A stretch of 64,000 bases of DNA from Planobispora rosea. Lineage in GTDB: Bacteria > Actinomycetota > Actinomycetes > Streptosporangiales > Streptosporangiaceae. The position numbers and the translations under genes were made by a program. The stretch lies in the NCBI RefSeq assembly GCF_014648175.1, contig NZ_BMQP01000022.1, positions 62,001 to 126,000 on the forward strand. Reading direction: 5' to 3'. Positions 9,289 through 16,495 of this stretch are shown piece by piece; the first letter of the stretch is position 1, and each line of letters opens with the position of its first letter. The notes under the pieces were generated by a model. The model did no database searches, was not told the DNA's origin, and saw only the letters and a list, made by a program, of their open reading frames with translations.

Positions 9289-9582
9289 CTACTCGATCTT
9301 CGACAGGTCGATGACGTACATCTCGTCCCCGACCGGGCAGGCCGGCTGCTCCCGCCGCCGCAACCGCCACGCGGCGATGTGCAACCTGGCCATCGTGGTG
9401 CGCGCGTAACTCTCCGGATTCTCTTTGAGCCGTACCCTCGGCCAGGCCGCCCGCAGTTTCAGCAGCGCCTCCTGCACCAGGTCGGCCGCGTCGTGCGGGT
9501 TCCCGGCGAGCACATAGCCGTAGCGCAGCAGCGCGTCGCCACGCTCGGCAACAAACTCCGCGAAGCGGGAATCTGCCTCCAC
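9289..9582 (-). pseudogene. Truncated ECF sigma factor (SigE70-like, region 2 only)
   Basis: The 97-residue ORF begins like actinobacterial SigE-type ECF sigma factors (FAEFVAERGDALLRYGYVLA, HDAADLVQEALLKLRAAWPR, NPESYARTTMARLHIAAWRL). That covers region 2, which recognises the -10 element and binds core polymerase. These proteins are normally about 160-180 residues with a region 4 helix-turn-helix. Here the reading frame ends (SKIE, stop at 9289-9291) directly after region 2, and region 4 is absent from the neighbouring frames because the PadR operator and gene follow 9 bp later. It is most likely a decayed gene cut by acquisition of the PadR-ABC module. A functional stand-alone region 2 is possible but unlikely. 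Confidence 0.7.
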
Positions 9583-9707
9583 CTGCCTCCGCCCTTCGTC
9601 GGTTTCTCGTCTCCGAGAGGGCGTTGCGGGCAGAACTGTTGCACGCCTCCTTCCGGCCGATTCCCGGGCGGGCGACGTCCGGTGCGGAGCAGGGGAGGAA
9701 ACGTTCC

Positions 9708-9753
9708 GTCAGCGGCGGACGATCCGGGCCGTCAGCGGCGGACGATCCGGGCC
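9708..9753. repeat. 23-bp perfect tandem duplication spanning the cyclophilin stop codon
   Basis: Bases 9708-9730 and 9731-9753 are identical. The proximal copy holds the last codons of the cyclophilin gene (RIVRR) and its stop; the distal copy lies just beyond the stop. The arrangement resembles slippage or unequal exchange at a gene end. Comparable stop-codon-spanning repeats occur at 33396-33493 and 58338-58388. Confidence 0.95.
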
Positions 9754-10484
9754 TTGTCGATGTCGACCGGGAGGACCGGCCTGCCGTCCACCGGAGGCGT
9801 CGGACCGTCCGGGGCCGGCTGGATTCCGCCGGCGGCGATGCGGTCCAGGACGGCGAGTCCGGCGGCGTCGACCGTACCGAAGATCGTGTAGTTGGGGGCC
9901 AGCCCGGAGTCGCCGTAGACCAGGAAGAACTGGCTGCCGTTGGTGTCCGGACCGGCGTTGGCCATGGCCAGGACCCCTCGTGCGTACGTCTTGCGCACCC
10001 CGGTGGGGTCGCCCGGCCACGGCGGCAGATCGGTGGGCAGCTCGTCCCTGTACCGGTAACCCGGCCCGCCCTCGCCGGTGAAGCTCGGATCGCCGCACTG
10101 CAGCACCTTCAGCCGGTCGTAGGCGGTCAGCCGGTGGCATGAAGTGTGGTTGTAGAACCTGTGCCTGACCAGGTGGACGAAGCTCTGCACCGTGCAGGGC
10201 GCTCTGTCCGGGTGGAGGGTGAGCCCGATGTCGCCGTGGTTGGTCCTGAGCACCGCGGAGACCGGCCGGGTGGGGGTGCGGCGCGGGTCCGGGGGCAGCG
10301 GAACCCTGCGCGCGGCCGGTTCGTCCGGGGTCGTGGTGTAGCCGCACGGGCCCTTCGTCGTCTTCGGCGGCCTGTCCCCGCCCTCGCCCGCGGACGCGGT
10401 GGCGGGCATGGCGCCGAAGGCGACCAGCGAGCCCGCCGTGACCGCGGCCGTCGCGGCGCGTCGTACCAGTGCTCTGCCAGACAT
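9732..10484 (-). CDS. Secreted cyclophilin-type peptidyl-prolyl cis-trans isomerase
   Basis: The 250-residue protein starts with a signal peptide (MSGRALVRRAATAAVTAGSL then VAFGAMPATASA, cleavage near residue 32). A linker with two Cys follows, then a cyclophilin domain from about residue 78: VLRTNHGDIGLTLHPDRAPC, FVHLVRHRFYNHTSCHRL, GVLAMANAGPDTNGSQFFLV and NYTIFGTVDAAG. MANAGPDTNGSQFF is the conserved active-site strand of bacterial cyclophilins. Several additional Cys (GPCGYTT, APCTV, TSCHR, LQCGD) would be unusual for a cytoplasmic cyclophilin and suit a disulfide-stabilised extracellular folding helper. Transcription appears monocistronic. Confidence 0.92.
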   Translation of the reverse strand: MSGRALVRRAATAAVTAGSLVAFGAMPATASAGEGGDRPPKTTKGPCGYTTTPDEPAARRVPLPPDPRRTPTRPVSAVLRTNHGDIGLTLHPDRAPCTVQSFVHLVRHRFYNHTSCHRLTAYDRLKVLQCGDPSFTGEGGPGYRYRDELPTDLPPWPGDPTGVRKTYARGVLAMANAGPDTNGSQFFLVYGDSGLAPNYTIFGTVDAAGLAVLDRIAAGGIQPAPDGPTPPVDGRPVLPVDIDKARIVRR

Positions 10485-10632
10485 GACGTCCTCCCTGAGA
10501 AGTGATCGACGGGCCCTCTGCGGTCCTAACCGATCACGCCGACGCCGTCAAGGGCACGGAGTCAAGGTGCGGCGCGGTGGGGAGGGGCGGGCCCGCCGAT
10601 CACCCTGACGGAAGTGTTCCGTCAGGGGCGGA

Positions 10633-11223
10633 TCACTTGATCACTCCGCACGCCACCCGGCCCCCGGCGTCACCGGTCTTCAGGGTCACCTCGTCGATCT
10701 CCGTGCTGTACCGCTCGGGGATGTGGGCGAGGTTGTCGGGGAGCGCGTGGACGATGACGGCGCTGCCGTCCTTGTCGGAGAGCTGGCGCACCCTGAACGC
10801 GTCGGTGACGACGGAGGCCGTGGCGGTGCCGTCCTTGCCCGCGAGCAGCGGGGGCAGGTCCCCCGAATGCTCGCCGTGGGAGCCCTTGCCCAGGTCGAAG
10901 TGGCCGCCGGCGGAGAAGAACGGGGTGACCTTCCCGGTGGCGGGGTCGACGGCCTCCGGGTCGCATTTGCCGGTGGCGTGGATGTGGAAGCCGTGGAAGC
11001 CGGGGGTCAGGCCCTTCACCGTGACCGTCACCCTGGCCTTGCCGTACCCCTCGCGGGCGACGTTGAGGCGGCCGACGACGTTGCCCTTGGCGTCCCGGAT
11101 GGTGGCCGCCGCGGAACGCTCGCCCCCCGAGGGCACGGCCTCGGCCGCGGCGGAGACGGCGACGACCGCGACGCCTGTGGCGAGTGCGGCGGTGATGGCC
11201 AGATGGGTCCTGCGCAGAATCAT
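10633..11223 (-). CDS. sodC: Cu/Zn superoxide dismutase, secreted
   Basis: The 196-residue protein has a signal peptide (ITAALATGVAVVAVSAAAEA, cleavage near residue 29) and a SodC domain. Metal-ligand blocks are visible: GFHGFHIHATGKC (copper His and disulfide Cys), GGHFDLGKGSHGEHSGDLPP (bridging and zinc ligands) and AVIVHALPDNL (copper His). The partner Cys is in GGRVACGVIK at the C-terminus. It dismutates superoxide outside the cytoplasm. Some conserved eukaryotic loop residues are replaced, as usual in actinobacterial SodC. It is monocistronic; its upstream region contains a variable 8-bp tandem repeat. Confidence 0.93.
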   Translation of the reverse strand: MILRRTHLAITAALATGVAVVAVSAAAEAVPSGGERSAAATIRDAKGNVVGRLNVAREGYGKARVTVTVKGLTPGFHGFHIHATGKCDPEAVDPATGKVTPFFSAGGHFDLGKGSHGEHSGDLPPLLAGKDGTATASVVTDAFRVRQLSDKDGSAVIVHALPDNLAHIPERYSTEIDEVTLKTGDAGGRVACGVIK

Positions 11224-11447
11224 GATCTGCCTCTCTCGCGAAGGAGCCTTGGTCTTTCGCGAGAGTAAATTCGGATGCTTTACCGGCGCTGAACGTTCAC
11301 TGAAATCCTTTCATGAGACCTCGCCGACCTGGTTTTATAGAGAAATATAAGAAACATCCAAGAAATACCGGTCAAGCCGGAAATGCTATTCAAGGCGTCC
11401 CGAGTGTTCCGGGAGCTCTGAGTGTCCCGGGTATCCCGGGCGCCCTC

Positions 11448-11500
11448 GGTGCCCCGGTGCCCCGGTGCCCCGGTGCCCCGGTGCCCCGGTGCCCCGGTGT
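11448..11500. repeat. 8-bp tandem repeat (GGTGCCCC)x6 plus partial unit
   Basis: Six perfect copies of GGTGCCCC run from 11448 to 11495, followed by a partial, diverged copy. Degenerate units (GAGTGTTCCGG, GAGTGTCCCGG) precede them from about 11402. The array is non-coding and lies about 225 bp upstream of sodC. Such short repeats change copy number by replication slippage, so it may be polymorphic between strains. Confidence 0.95.
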
Positions 11501-11520
11501 CCGGAGGGGCGGGGGGATCG

Positions 11521-11550
11521 GAGTGCCTGGCGGGGTTCCGCCGGGCACTC
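11521..11550. terminator. Probable transcription terminator hairpin of the DHFR-like gene
   Basis: GAGTGCCTGGCGG and CCGCCGGGCACTC form a 13-bp stem with one G-U pair around a 4-nt loop. It sits 24 bp past the stop of the minus-strand gene at 11575-12174. No U-tract follows on the minus strand, which is common for terminators in high-GC actinobacteria. Confidence 0.6.
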
Positions 11551-11574
11551 CAGTCTTTATCTGGTCTTCCGGAC

Positions 11575-12174
11575 TTACTTGGTTGTGCCGGACTTCACTG
11601 TGTAATACAGGTGGGTCACACCGGTCCCCTCGATGACCCGGGGCCCCTCCAGCTCGACCGGAGCGCAGGTGAGCCCCTCGAAGAAGGGGACGCCCTCGCC
11701 CAGGAGCACGGGCACCAGGTCCACCCGGATCTCGTCCAGCAGCCCCGCGTTGAGGCACTGCGAGGCGATCTTGGAGCCGACGCCGACCCAGCCGTCCCCG
11801 GCGACCTGCCTGGCCTGGGCGATCGCGCTCTCGACCCCGTCGGTGACGAAGGTGAAAGGAGCGTCCTTGCGGGGCCAGCCGTCCGGGACGGTGTGGCTGA
11901 CCACGAACACCGGCACGTCCATCGGGTGGCGTCCGCCCCACCCGCCGGTCATGTCGAACAGGTGACGGCCGACGACCAGGGCTCCGACGTTGGCCATCGC
12001 CTCCCGCAGGTGGGCCGCGCTGGCCTCGGACACCTGGAAGGTCATGCCGGGCGTGGCGGTCGGGATGGCGACGTCGCCGTTGCCGTACCAGCCGAACAGG
12101 TGCTCCACGCTGTCGGCGGGACCGGCGATGAAGCCGTCGAGGGACATCGACATGTTGGCGATCACCTTGGCCAT
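11575..12174 (-). CDS. Dihydrofolate reductase-like (RibD C-terminal domain) protein
   Basis: This protein of about 199 residues has the DHFR/RibD fold signatures MAKVIANMSMSLDGFIAGPA at the N-terminus, GALVVGRHLFDMTGGWGG in the middle and WVGVGSKIASQCLNAGLLDE plus RVDLVPVLLGEGVPFFEG near the end. These proteins bind NADPH and reduce pterin, flavin-precursor or unknown substrates. Actinobacteria carry many paralogues outside riboflavin operons, so the true substrate is not deducible. The ATG at 12174 is preferred over an upstream in-frame start at 12222, because similarity begins at MAKVIANMS and a GGAGGGAG Shine-Dalgarno precedes it. Confidence 0.9.
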   Translation of the reverse strand: MAKVIANMSMSLDGFIAGPADSVEHLFGWYGNGDVAIPTATPGMTFQVSEASAAHLREAMANVGALVVGRHLFDMTGGWGGRHPMDVPVFVVSHTVPDGWPRKDAPFTFVTDGVESAIAQARQVAGDGWVGVGSKIASQCLNAGLLDEIRVDLVPVLLGEGVPFFEGLTCAPVELEGPRVIEGTGVTHLYYTVKSGTTK

Positions 12175-12241
12175 GGGAGTGCTCCCTCCTCGAATGTCGC
12201 GACCCGCACGGAGTTGTTCCACGCGGTGTTCGCGTTACGCG

Positions 12242-13441
12242 TCAAGCCACCCCGGTGCCGTCCGCCACCCGATCGACGGGGGGATCCAGGGAGACGGTCA
12301 CCTCAAGGCCGCCCTCCGGGAGCGCGCGGGTCTCCAGTTCGCCGTGGTGGGCCGCGACGACGGCGGCCACGATCGACAGTCCCAGCCCCAGGCCGTCGCC
12401 GACGGCCTTCCTGCCGGTCTCCAGGCGCTGGAAGGGTTCGAGGAGCTCGGGGACCCGGCCGGGCGGGATCACCGGGCCGCTGTTGGCGACCCTGAGGGTC
12501 GGGCGGCCGGACCGTACGGAGGTCTCCACCTCCACCCAGCCGCCGGGCACGTTGTGCCGGGAGGCGTTGTCCAGCAGGTTCACGACCAGGCGCTCCAGCA
12601 GGGCGCGGTCACCCGAGGCGGACGCCGGACGGAGCACGGACGTGACACGCGGACCCGTCTCTCCCCGCCGGTCGAGGGCCTGCCCGGCGATCTCGGCCAG
12701 GTCGAGGGGCCGCCGGTGGTGCAGCCCCTGCTGGCTGCGGGCCAGGGTGAGCAGAGCCTCGATGAGCCGCTCCTGGTGCCTGCCGGCGGCCAGCAGGCGC
12801 TCCAGTACGGCCCGCAGCGAGCCGGTGTCGGCGTCCGGGTCGGTCAGCGCGATCTCGGCCATGGTCTGCTGCAACGTCAGCGGGGTGCGCAGCTCGTGGG
12901 AGACGTTGGCGGCGAACCGCCGCTGCGCGGTGAACGCGGCCTCCAGCCGGTCCAGCAGCTCGTCGAAGGTGTCGGCCAGTTCCTTGAGCTCGTCGTCCGG
13001 CCCGGCGACGGCCAGCCTCCGGTCGAGCCGGTCGGCCGTGATGTGCCGGACGGTGGCCGTCATCTCGCCCAGTGGGCGCAGCACGCGCCCGGCCATGAGC
13101 CAGCCCAGCGCCATCGAGGCGAACGCCATGACCACCAGGGCGATCAGGGAGTTGACCAGCAGCCGGCGCAGGTTCTCCTGCTGCTCCGGTGTCGTCGAGG
13201 GGTCCGCGACCGGCGGTTCGGGCGCGGCGGGCGGTTCGGGAGCGACCGACGGCGTGAGAGCGCCTGGCGGCGCGGAGGCGTCCGGCGGTGCCGGGGCGTC
13301 CGGGGCCGTGGGGGCGTCCGGAGGTGTGGGGAAGGGCGAGTACTCGACCAGGAAGTAGATGAGGGTCACCAGCAGTACCCCCGCTACCAGGAACAGGCCG
13401 CTGTAGAACAGGGTCAGGCGCAGCCGTACCGTCCACCTCAT
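12242..13441 (-). CDS. Sensor histidine kinase of a two-component system
   Basis: This 399-residue kinase has TM1 at about residues 8-32 (LTLFYSGLFLVAGVLLVTLI), an extracytoplasmic loop of ~75 residues that is almost entirely Ala/Pro-rich, TM2 around 112-135 (LIALVVMAFASMALGWLMAG), HAMP, HisKA with FAANVSHELRTPLTLQQTMA, and HATPase with LVVNLLDNASRHN and GDGLGLGLSIVAAV. The extended proline-rich loop is unlikely to bind a small ligand and could span or sense the cell wall. It begins 13 bp after the response regulator stop. The small Ala-Pro-Val repeat gene divergent from the regulator is a possible target or partner (inference). Confidence 0.93.
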   Translation of the reverse strand: MRWTVRLRLTLFYSGLFLVAGVLLVTLIYFLVEYSPFPTPPDAPTAPDAPAPPDASAPPGALTPSVAPEPPAAPEPPVADPSTTPEQQENLRRLLVNSLIALVVMAFASMALGWLMAGRVLRPLGEMTATVRHITADRLDRRLAVAGPDDELKELADTFDELLDRLEAAFTAQRRFAANVSHELRTPLTLQQTMAEIALTDPDADTGSLRAVLERLLAAGRHQERLIEALLTLARSQQGLHHRRPLDLAEIAGQALDRRGETGPRVTSVLRPASASGDRALLERLVVNLLDNASRHNVPGGWVEVETSVRSGRPTLRVANSGPVIPPGRVPELLEPFQRLETGRKAVGDGLGLGLSIVAAVVAAHHGELETRALPEGGLEVTVSLDPPVDRVADGTGVA

Positions 13442-13454
13442 CTGCTCGCCCGCC

Positions 13455-14108
13455 TCATATCCGGTATCCGGCCTGCGGGACCGTCTCGATCAGCGGTGGG
13501 TCGCCGAGCTTGCGGCGCAACCGGCTGACCGTCACCTTCACGGTCTGCGTGAACGGGTCGGCGAACTCGTCCCAGCACCGTTCCAGGAGCTGCTCGGCGG
13601 AGACCACGGCTCCTCCGGCGGCCAGCAGCAGCTCCAGCACCGCGAACTCCTTGGGGCTCAGCGGCAGCCGCCGCCCGTCGCGGGTGGCGATCCGGGTGGC
13701 CGAATCCAGGCGCAGGTCGCCGTGGACGAGCACCGCCGGCAGGGCCTGGGCCGCCCGCCTGGCCAGCGCGCGGATCCGGGCGACCAGCTCGGCGAAGGCG
13801 AACGGTTTGGGAAGGTAGTCGTCGGCGCCGATGCCCAGCCCGGTCACCCGGTCGTCGATCGTCCCGGCGGCGGTGAGCATCAGCACCCGCGCGGGGTGAC
13901 CCGCACCGGCCAGCACCCGGCACACGTCGTCGCCGTGCAGACCGGGCAGGTCGCGGTCGAGGACGATGACGTCGTAGTGGTTGGCGGAGGTGCGTTCGAG
14001 CGCCGCGACGCCGTCCAGCACCACGTCGACGGCCATGCCCTCGCGGCGCAACCCCACGGCCACCGTCTGGGCCAGCTCTTCATGATCTTCGACCACCAGC
14101 ACTCTCAT
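13455..14108 (-). CDS. OmpR/PhoB-type response regulator
   Basis: The 217-residue protein has a receiver domain (residues 1-115) with acidic pocket VVEDHEE, phospho-acceptor Asp in DVIVLDRDLPG, Thr/Ser switch VLMLTAAG and Lys in DYLPKPF. A winged-helix DNA-binding domain follows (residues 125-215: LSPKEFAVLELLLAAGGAVV and ADPFTQTVKVTVSRLRRKLG). It is the first gene of a regulator-kinase pair and is divergent from a small membrane protein gene 118 bp away. The intergenic sequence has no palindrome as strong as the TetR or PadR operators elsewhere in the window. Confidence 0.95.
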   Translation of the reverse strand: MRVLVVEDHEELAQTVAVGLRREGMAVDVVLDGVAALERTSANHYDVIVLDRDLPGLHGDDVCRVLAGAGHPARVLMLTAAGTIDDRVTGLGIGADDYLPKPFAFAELVARIRALARRAAQALPAVLVHGDLRLDSATRIATRDGRRLPLSPKEFAVLELLLAAGGAVVSAEQLLERCWDEFADPFTQTVKVTVSRLRRKLGDPPLIETVPQAGYRI

Positions 14109-14226
14109 GATCCACCCAGGATGCCCCGCCTCCGGTTACAGCGGGGTAACCGCCGCCGTTCCCGCCCTGTAACCGGTCACCGGGTTGGCTGATCCCACCG
14201 ACATCGGCGGAAACGGAGAAACCATC

Positions 14227-14544
14227 ATGAACGGCGCAAGGATCAGGAACGTGCTCCTCGTCACGGCTCTCGTCGTGGGAGTGGGAGGAATGGCCCAGGG
14301 GATTCCCGGGATCCCGGAGGTCCTCACGGCAGTGCAGGTCGCGGAACCGCTCACCGTACCGGCGGCACCCATGGCCCCCGTCGCTCCGGTCGCACCCGTC
14401 GCTCCGGTCGCCCCGGTCGCCCCGCTTGCGCCGCTTGCGCCTCTCGCACCCGCCGTCCTCGCCGTACTCGGCGCGCTCATCGCATTCGCCGCGCTCACCA
14501 GGGCGGGTTCACGACGGCGGCAGGACACTACGCTGGGCGGGTGA
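14227..14544 (+). CDS. Small exported membrane protein with Ala-Pro-Val repeats
   Basis: This 105-residue protein is not recognised as a named family. It has an N-terminal signal or membrane segment (IRNVLLVTALVVGVGGMAQG), then a low-complexity tract of AP(V/L) repeats (APMAPVAPVAPVAPVAP, then LAPLAPLAP, residues ~46-75), a C-terminal membrane helix (AVLAVLGALIAFAALT) and a basic tail (RAGSRRRQ). The repeat could form an extended polyproline rod across the cell wall, matching the Pro-rich sensor loop of the kinase encoded divergently next door. The stop overlaps the acpS GTG start (GTGA), so it is cotranscribed with acpS. The ATG at 14227 is preferred over the one at 14185 because the signal follows it directly. 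Confidence 0.65.
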   Translation: MNGARIRNVLLVTALVVGVGGMAQGIPGIPEVLTAVQVAEPLTVPAAPMAPVAPVAPVAPVAPVAPLAPLAPLAPAVLAVLGALIAFAALTRAGSRRRQDTTLGG

Positions 14545-14891
14545 TCGTGGGGATCGGCGTGGATGTGGTGGACGTGGCCAGGTTCGAGGCGACGCTGGCC
14601 CGGACGCCCGCGCTGCGGACCCGGCTGTTCACCGAGGCCGAGCGCGGCCTGCGGGTGGAGTCCCTGGCCGCGCGGTTCGCGGCCAAGGAGGCCGTGGCCA
14701 AGGCGCTGGGGGCCCCGCCCGGCCTGCTCCACGTGGAGGCCGAGGTGGTGAGCGGCGAGCACGGCCGCCCCGGGCTGCGGGTGACCGGCCGGGCCGCCGA
14801 GGTGGCCGCCGCGCTGGGGGTGACCCGGTGGCACATCTCGCTGAGCCACGACGGGGGCGTCGCCGTCGCCTACGTGATCGCCGAAGGTTAG
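14541..14891 (+). CDS. acpS: Holo-[acyl-carrier-protein] synthase
   Basis: The 116-residue enzyme transfers 4'-phosphopantetheine from CoA to the serine of acyl carrier proteins. Conserved blocks are MIVGIGVDVVDVARFEATLA (Mg-binding Asp), RLFTEAERGL, ESLAARFAAKEAVAKALG (catalytic Glu/Lys) and WHISLSHDGGVAVAYVIAE. Length is normal for AcpS. It overlaps the upstream small gene by 4 bp and is followed 9 bp later by nnr, so the three are translationally linked. The acpS-nnr-alr order is common in actinobacteria. Confidence 0.96.
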   Translation: MIVGIGVDVVDVARFEATLARTPALRTRLFTEAERGLRVESLAARFAAKEAVAKALGAPPGLLHVEAEVVSGEHGRPGLRVTGRAAEVAAALGVTRWHISLSHDGGVAVAYVIAEG

Positions 14892-14900
14892 GTTCGGGGC

Positions 14901-16478
14901 ATGCGGACCGCGTACACCTCCGATCAGATCAGGGCGGCCGAGGCGGCGCTGATGGCGACGCTGCCCGAGGGGACGCTCATGCGGCGGGCCGCCGCCGGGC
15001 TGGCCGTGAGCTGCGCCGCGATGCTCGGGAGGGTGTACGGCTCCCGCGTCGTGGTGCTGGCGGGCAGCGGCGACAACGGCGGTGACGCCCTCTACGCCGG
15101 GGCCCGGCTGGCGGCTCGCGGGGCCAGGGTGCACGCGGTCCTGGCCGGCTCGCGGGTTCACGAGGCCGGGCTGGCGGCCCTGCGCGGAGCGGGCGGCCGG
15201 GTCGTGGGCCTTCGCGGCGGGGGTACGGACGTCCGCGACGGCAGCGGGCCCGGCGCGGCGGATGCCGCCTCCCGGGCGGGAACCGCCGGAACGGACGCGG
15301 TCCGGGAGGTCATCGACGCCGCGGACCTGGTCCTGGACGGACTGGTCGGGATCGGCGGGACGGGAGCGCTGCGGGAACCGTACGCGCGTCTGGCGGCGAT
15401 CACCGAGGAGAGCGCCGCGGCCGTCGTCGCGGTGGACGTCCCGAGCGGGGTGGACGCGAGCAGCGGGCGGATCGACGGCCGGGCGGTCCGGGCGGACCTC
15501 ACCGTCACGTTCGGGGCGCTCAAGATCGGGCTGCTGGTCGACCCGGGATCCGGACAGGCGGGCCGTGTCGAACTCGTCGACATCGGCCTGGGGCCGTACC
15601 TGCCGGACCCCGACGCGACCGCGCTCACCGGTGAGGACGTCGCGCTCCGGCTGCCCCGGCCCGGCGCCTCCTCCGACAAGTACCGCAGGGGTGTCGTCGG
15701 CGTCGCGGCCGGCAGCCGCCGCTACACCGGCGCGGCGGTGCTGGCCGTGGGCGGCGCGATCCGGGCCGGGGCGGGCATGGTGCGCTACGCCGGAGCCGCC
15801 GAGCCGGTGGCCCAGGTGCGCGCCCGCTGGCCGGAGGCGGTGATCACCGAGCTGGCGTCCGCGAACGGGGACGGCGCGGCGGACCCGGCCAAGGAGATCG
15901 CGGAGGTCGGCCGGGTGCAGGCGTGGGTGCTCGGGCCCGGCCTGGGCACCGGCCCCGAGGCGCACGCTGTGGCCCGCGCCGTCTTGGCGAGCGACGTCCC
16001 GGTGCTCGTGGACGCCGACGGCCTGACCCTGGCCGCCCGGGAGAGGGAGCTGCTGCGCCGCCGTACCGGGGCGCCCGTGCTGATCACCCCGCACGCAGGG
16101 GAGCTGTCACGGCTGCTCGGCGTCCCCCGCGAGCGGATCGAGGCCCGGCGGCTGGAGCACGCCCGGCAGGCCGCCGCGGAGCTGGGCGTGACCGTGCTGC
16201 TGAAGGGCTCGACCACGCTGGTCGCCGAGGAGGGCAGGCCGGTCCGGGTCAACCCGACCGGCAGCCCCTGGCTGGCCACCGGCGGCACCGGCGACGTGCT
16301 GGCCGGGCTCGCGGGCACGCTGCTGGCCGCCGGGCTGGACTGTTACGACGCCGCCTCCTGCGCGGCGTACCTCCACGGGATCGCCGGGCAGCGCGGCCCG
16401 GTGGCCGCCGCAGACGTGGCGCAGGCGCTCCCGGAGGTTATGAGGTCGGTCATAAACCGGCCTCGGCAACCGCGCTGA
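14901..16478 (+). CDS. nnr: Bifunctional NAD(P)H-hydrate epimerase / ADP-dependent dehydratase
   Basis: This 525-residue fusion repairs hydrated NAD(P)H. The N-terminal epimerase (YjeF_N, residues ~1-215) shows VVVLAGSGDNGGDALYAGAR, DLVLDGLVGIGGTGALREPY and VVAVDVPSGVDASSGRIDG. The C-terminal kinase-fold dehydratase (residues ~235-520) shows SSDKYRRGVVGVAAGS, VLGPGLGTGPEA, LVDADGLTLAA, LITPHAGELSRLLG and PWLATGGTGDVLAGLAGT, the nucleotide-binding and catalytic Asp motif. The order acpS-nnr-alr supports a housekeeping operon. A variable insertion (GGGTDVRDGSGPGAADAASR) near residue 105 lengthens the epimerase half. Confidence 0.96.
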   Translation: MRTAYTSDQIRAAEAALMATLPEGTLMRRAAAGLAVSCAAMLGRVYGSRVVVLAGSGDNGGDALYAGARLAARGARVHAVLAGSRVHEAGLAALRGAGGRVVGLRGGGTDVRDGSGPGAADAASRAGTAGTDAVREVIDAADLVLDGLVGIGGTGALREPYARLAAITEESAAAVVAVDVPSGVDASSGRIDGRAVRADLTVTFGALKIGLLVDPGSGQAGRVELVDIGLGPYLPDPDATALTGEDVALRLPRPGASSDKYRRGVVGVAAGSRRYTGAAVLAVGGAIRAGAGMVRYAGAAEPVAQVRARWPEAVITELASANGDGAADPAKEIAEVGRVQAWVLGPGLGTGPEAHAVARAVLASDVPVLVDADGLTLAARERELLRRRTGAPVLITPHAGELSRLLGVPRERIEARRLEHARQAAAELGVTVLLKGSTTLVAEEGRPVRVNPTGSPWLATGGTGDVLAGLAGTLLAAGLDCYDAASCAAYLHGIAGQRGPVAAADVAQALPEVMRSVINRPRQPR

Positions 16479-16495
16479 CCTGCCAGACTGGAGAG

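Larger units (their letters stand above)
11224..11574. other. 351-bp intergenic region upstream of sodC
   Basis: This gap contains the sodC promoter side (AT-rich, about 11265-11370, the only strongly AT-rich stretch nearby), the 8-bp GGTGCCCC tandem repeat (11448-11500) and a hairpin (11521-11550) that probably ends the upstream minus-strand gene. Short ORFs across the repeat show no protein-like pattern. Confidence 0.7.

Noticed and set aside
9709..10347. 212-codon minus-strand frame overlapping the cyclophilin gene
   Set aside because: It is a shifted frame of the cyclophilin gene. It closes at the duplicated 23-bp tail and has no signal peptide or cyclophilin motifs.
11448..11500. CRISPR array or minisatellite with spacers
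   Set aside because: The 8-bp units are contiguous without unique spacers, and no cas genes are present.
14136..16094. 652-codon minus-strand frame opposite acpS and nnr
   Set aside because: It shadows the conserved acpS and nnr reading frames and has no recognisable motif or ribosome site.
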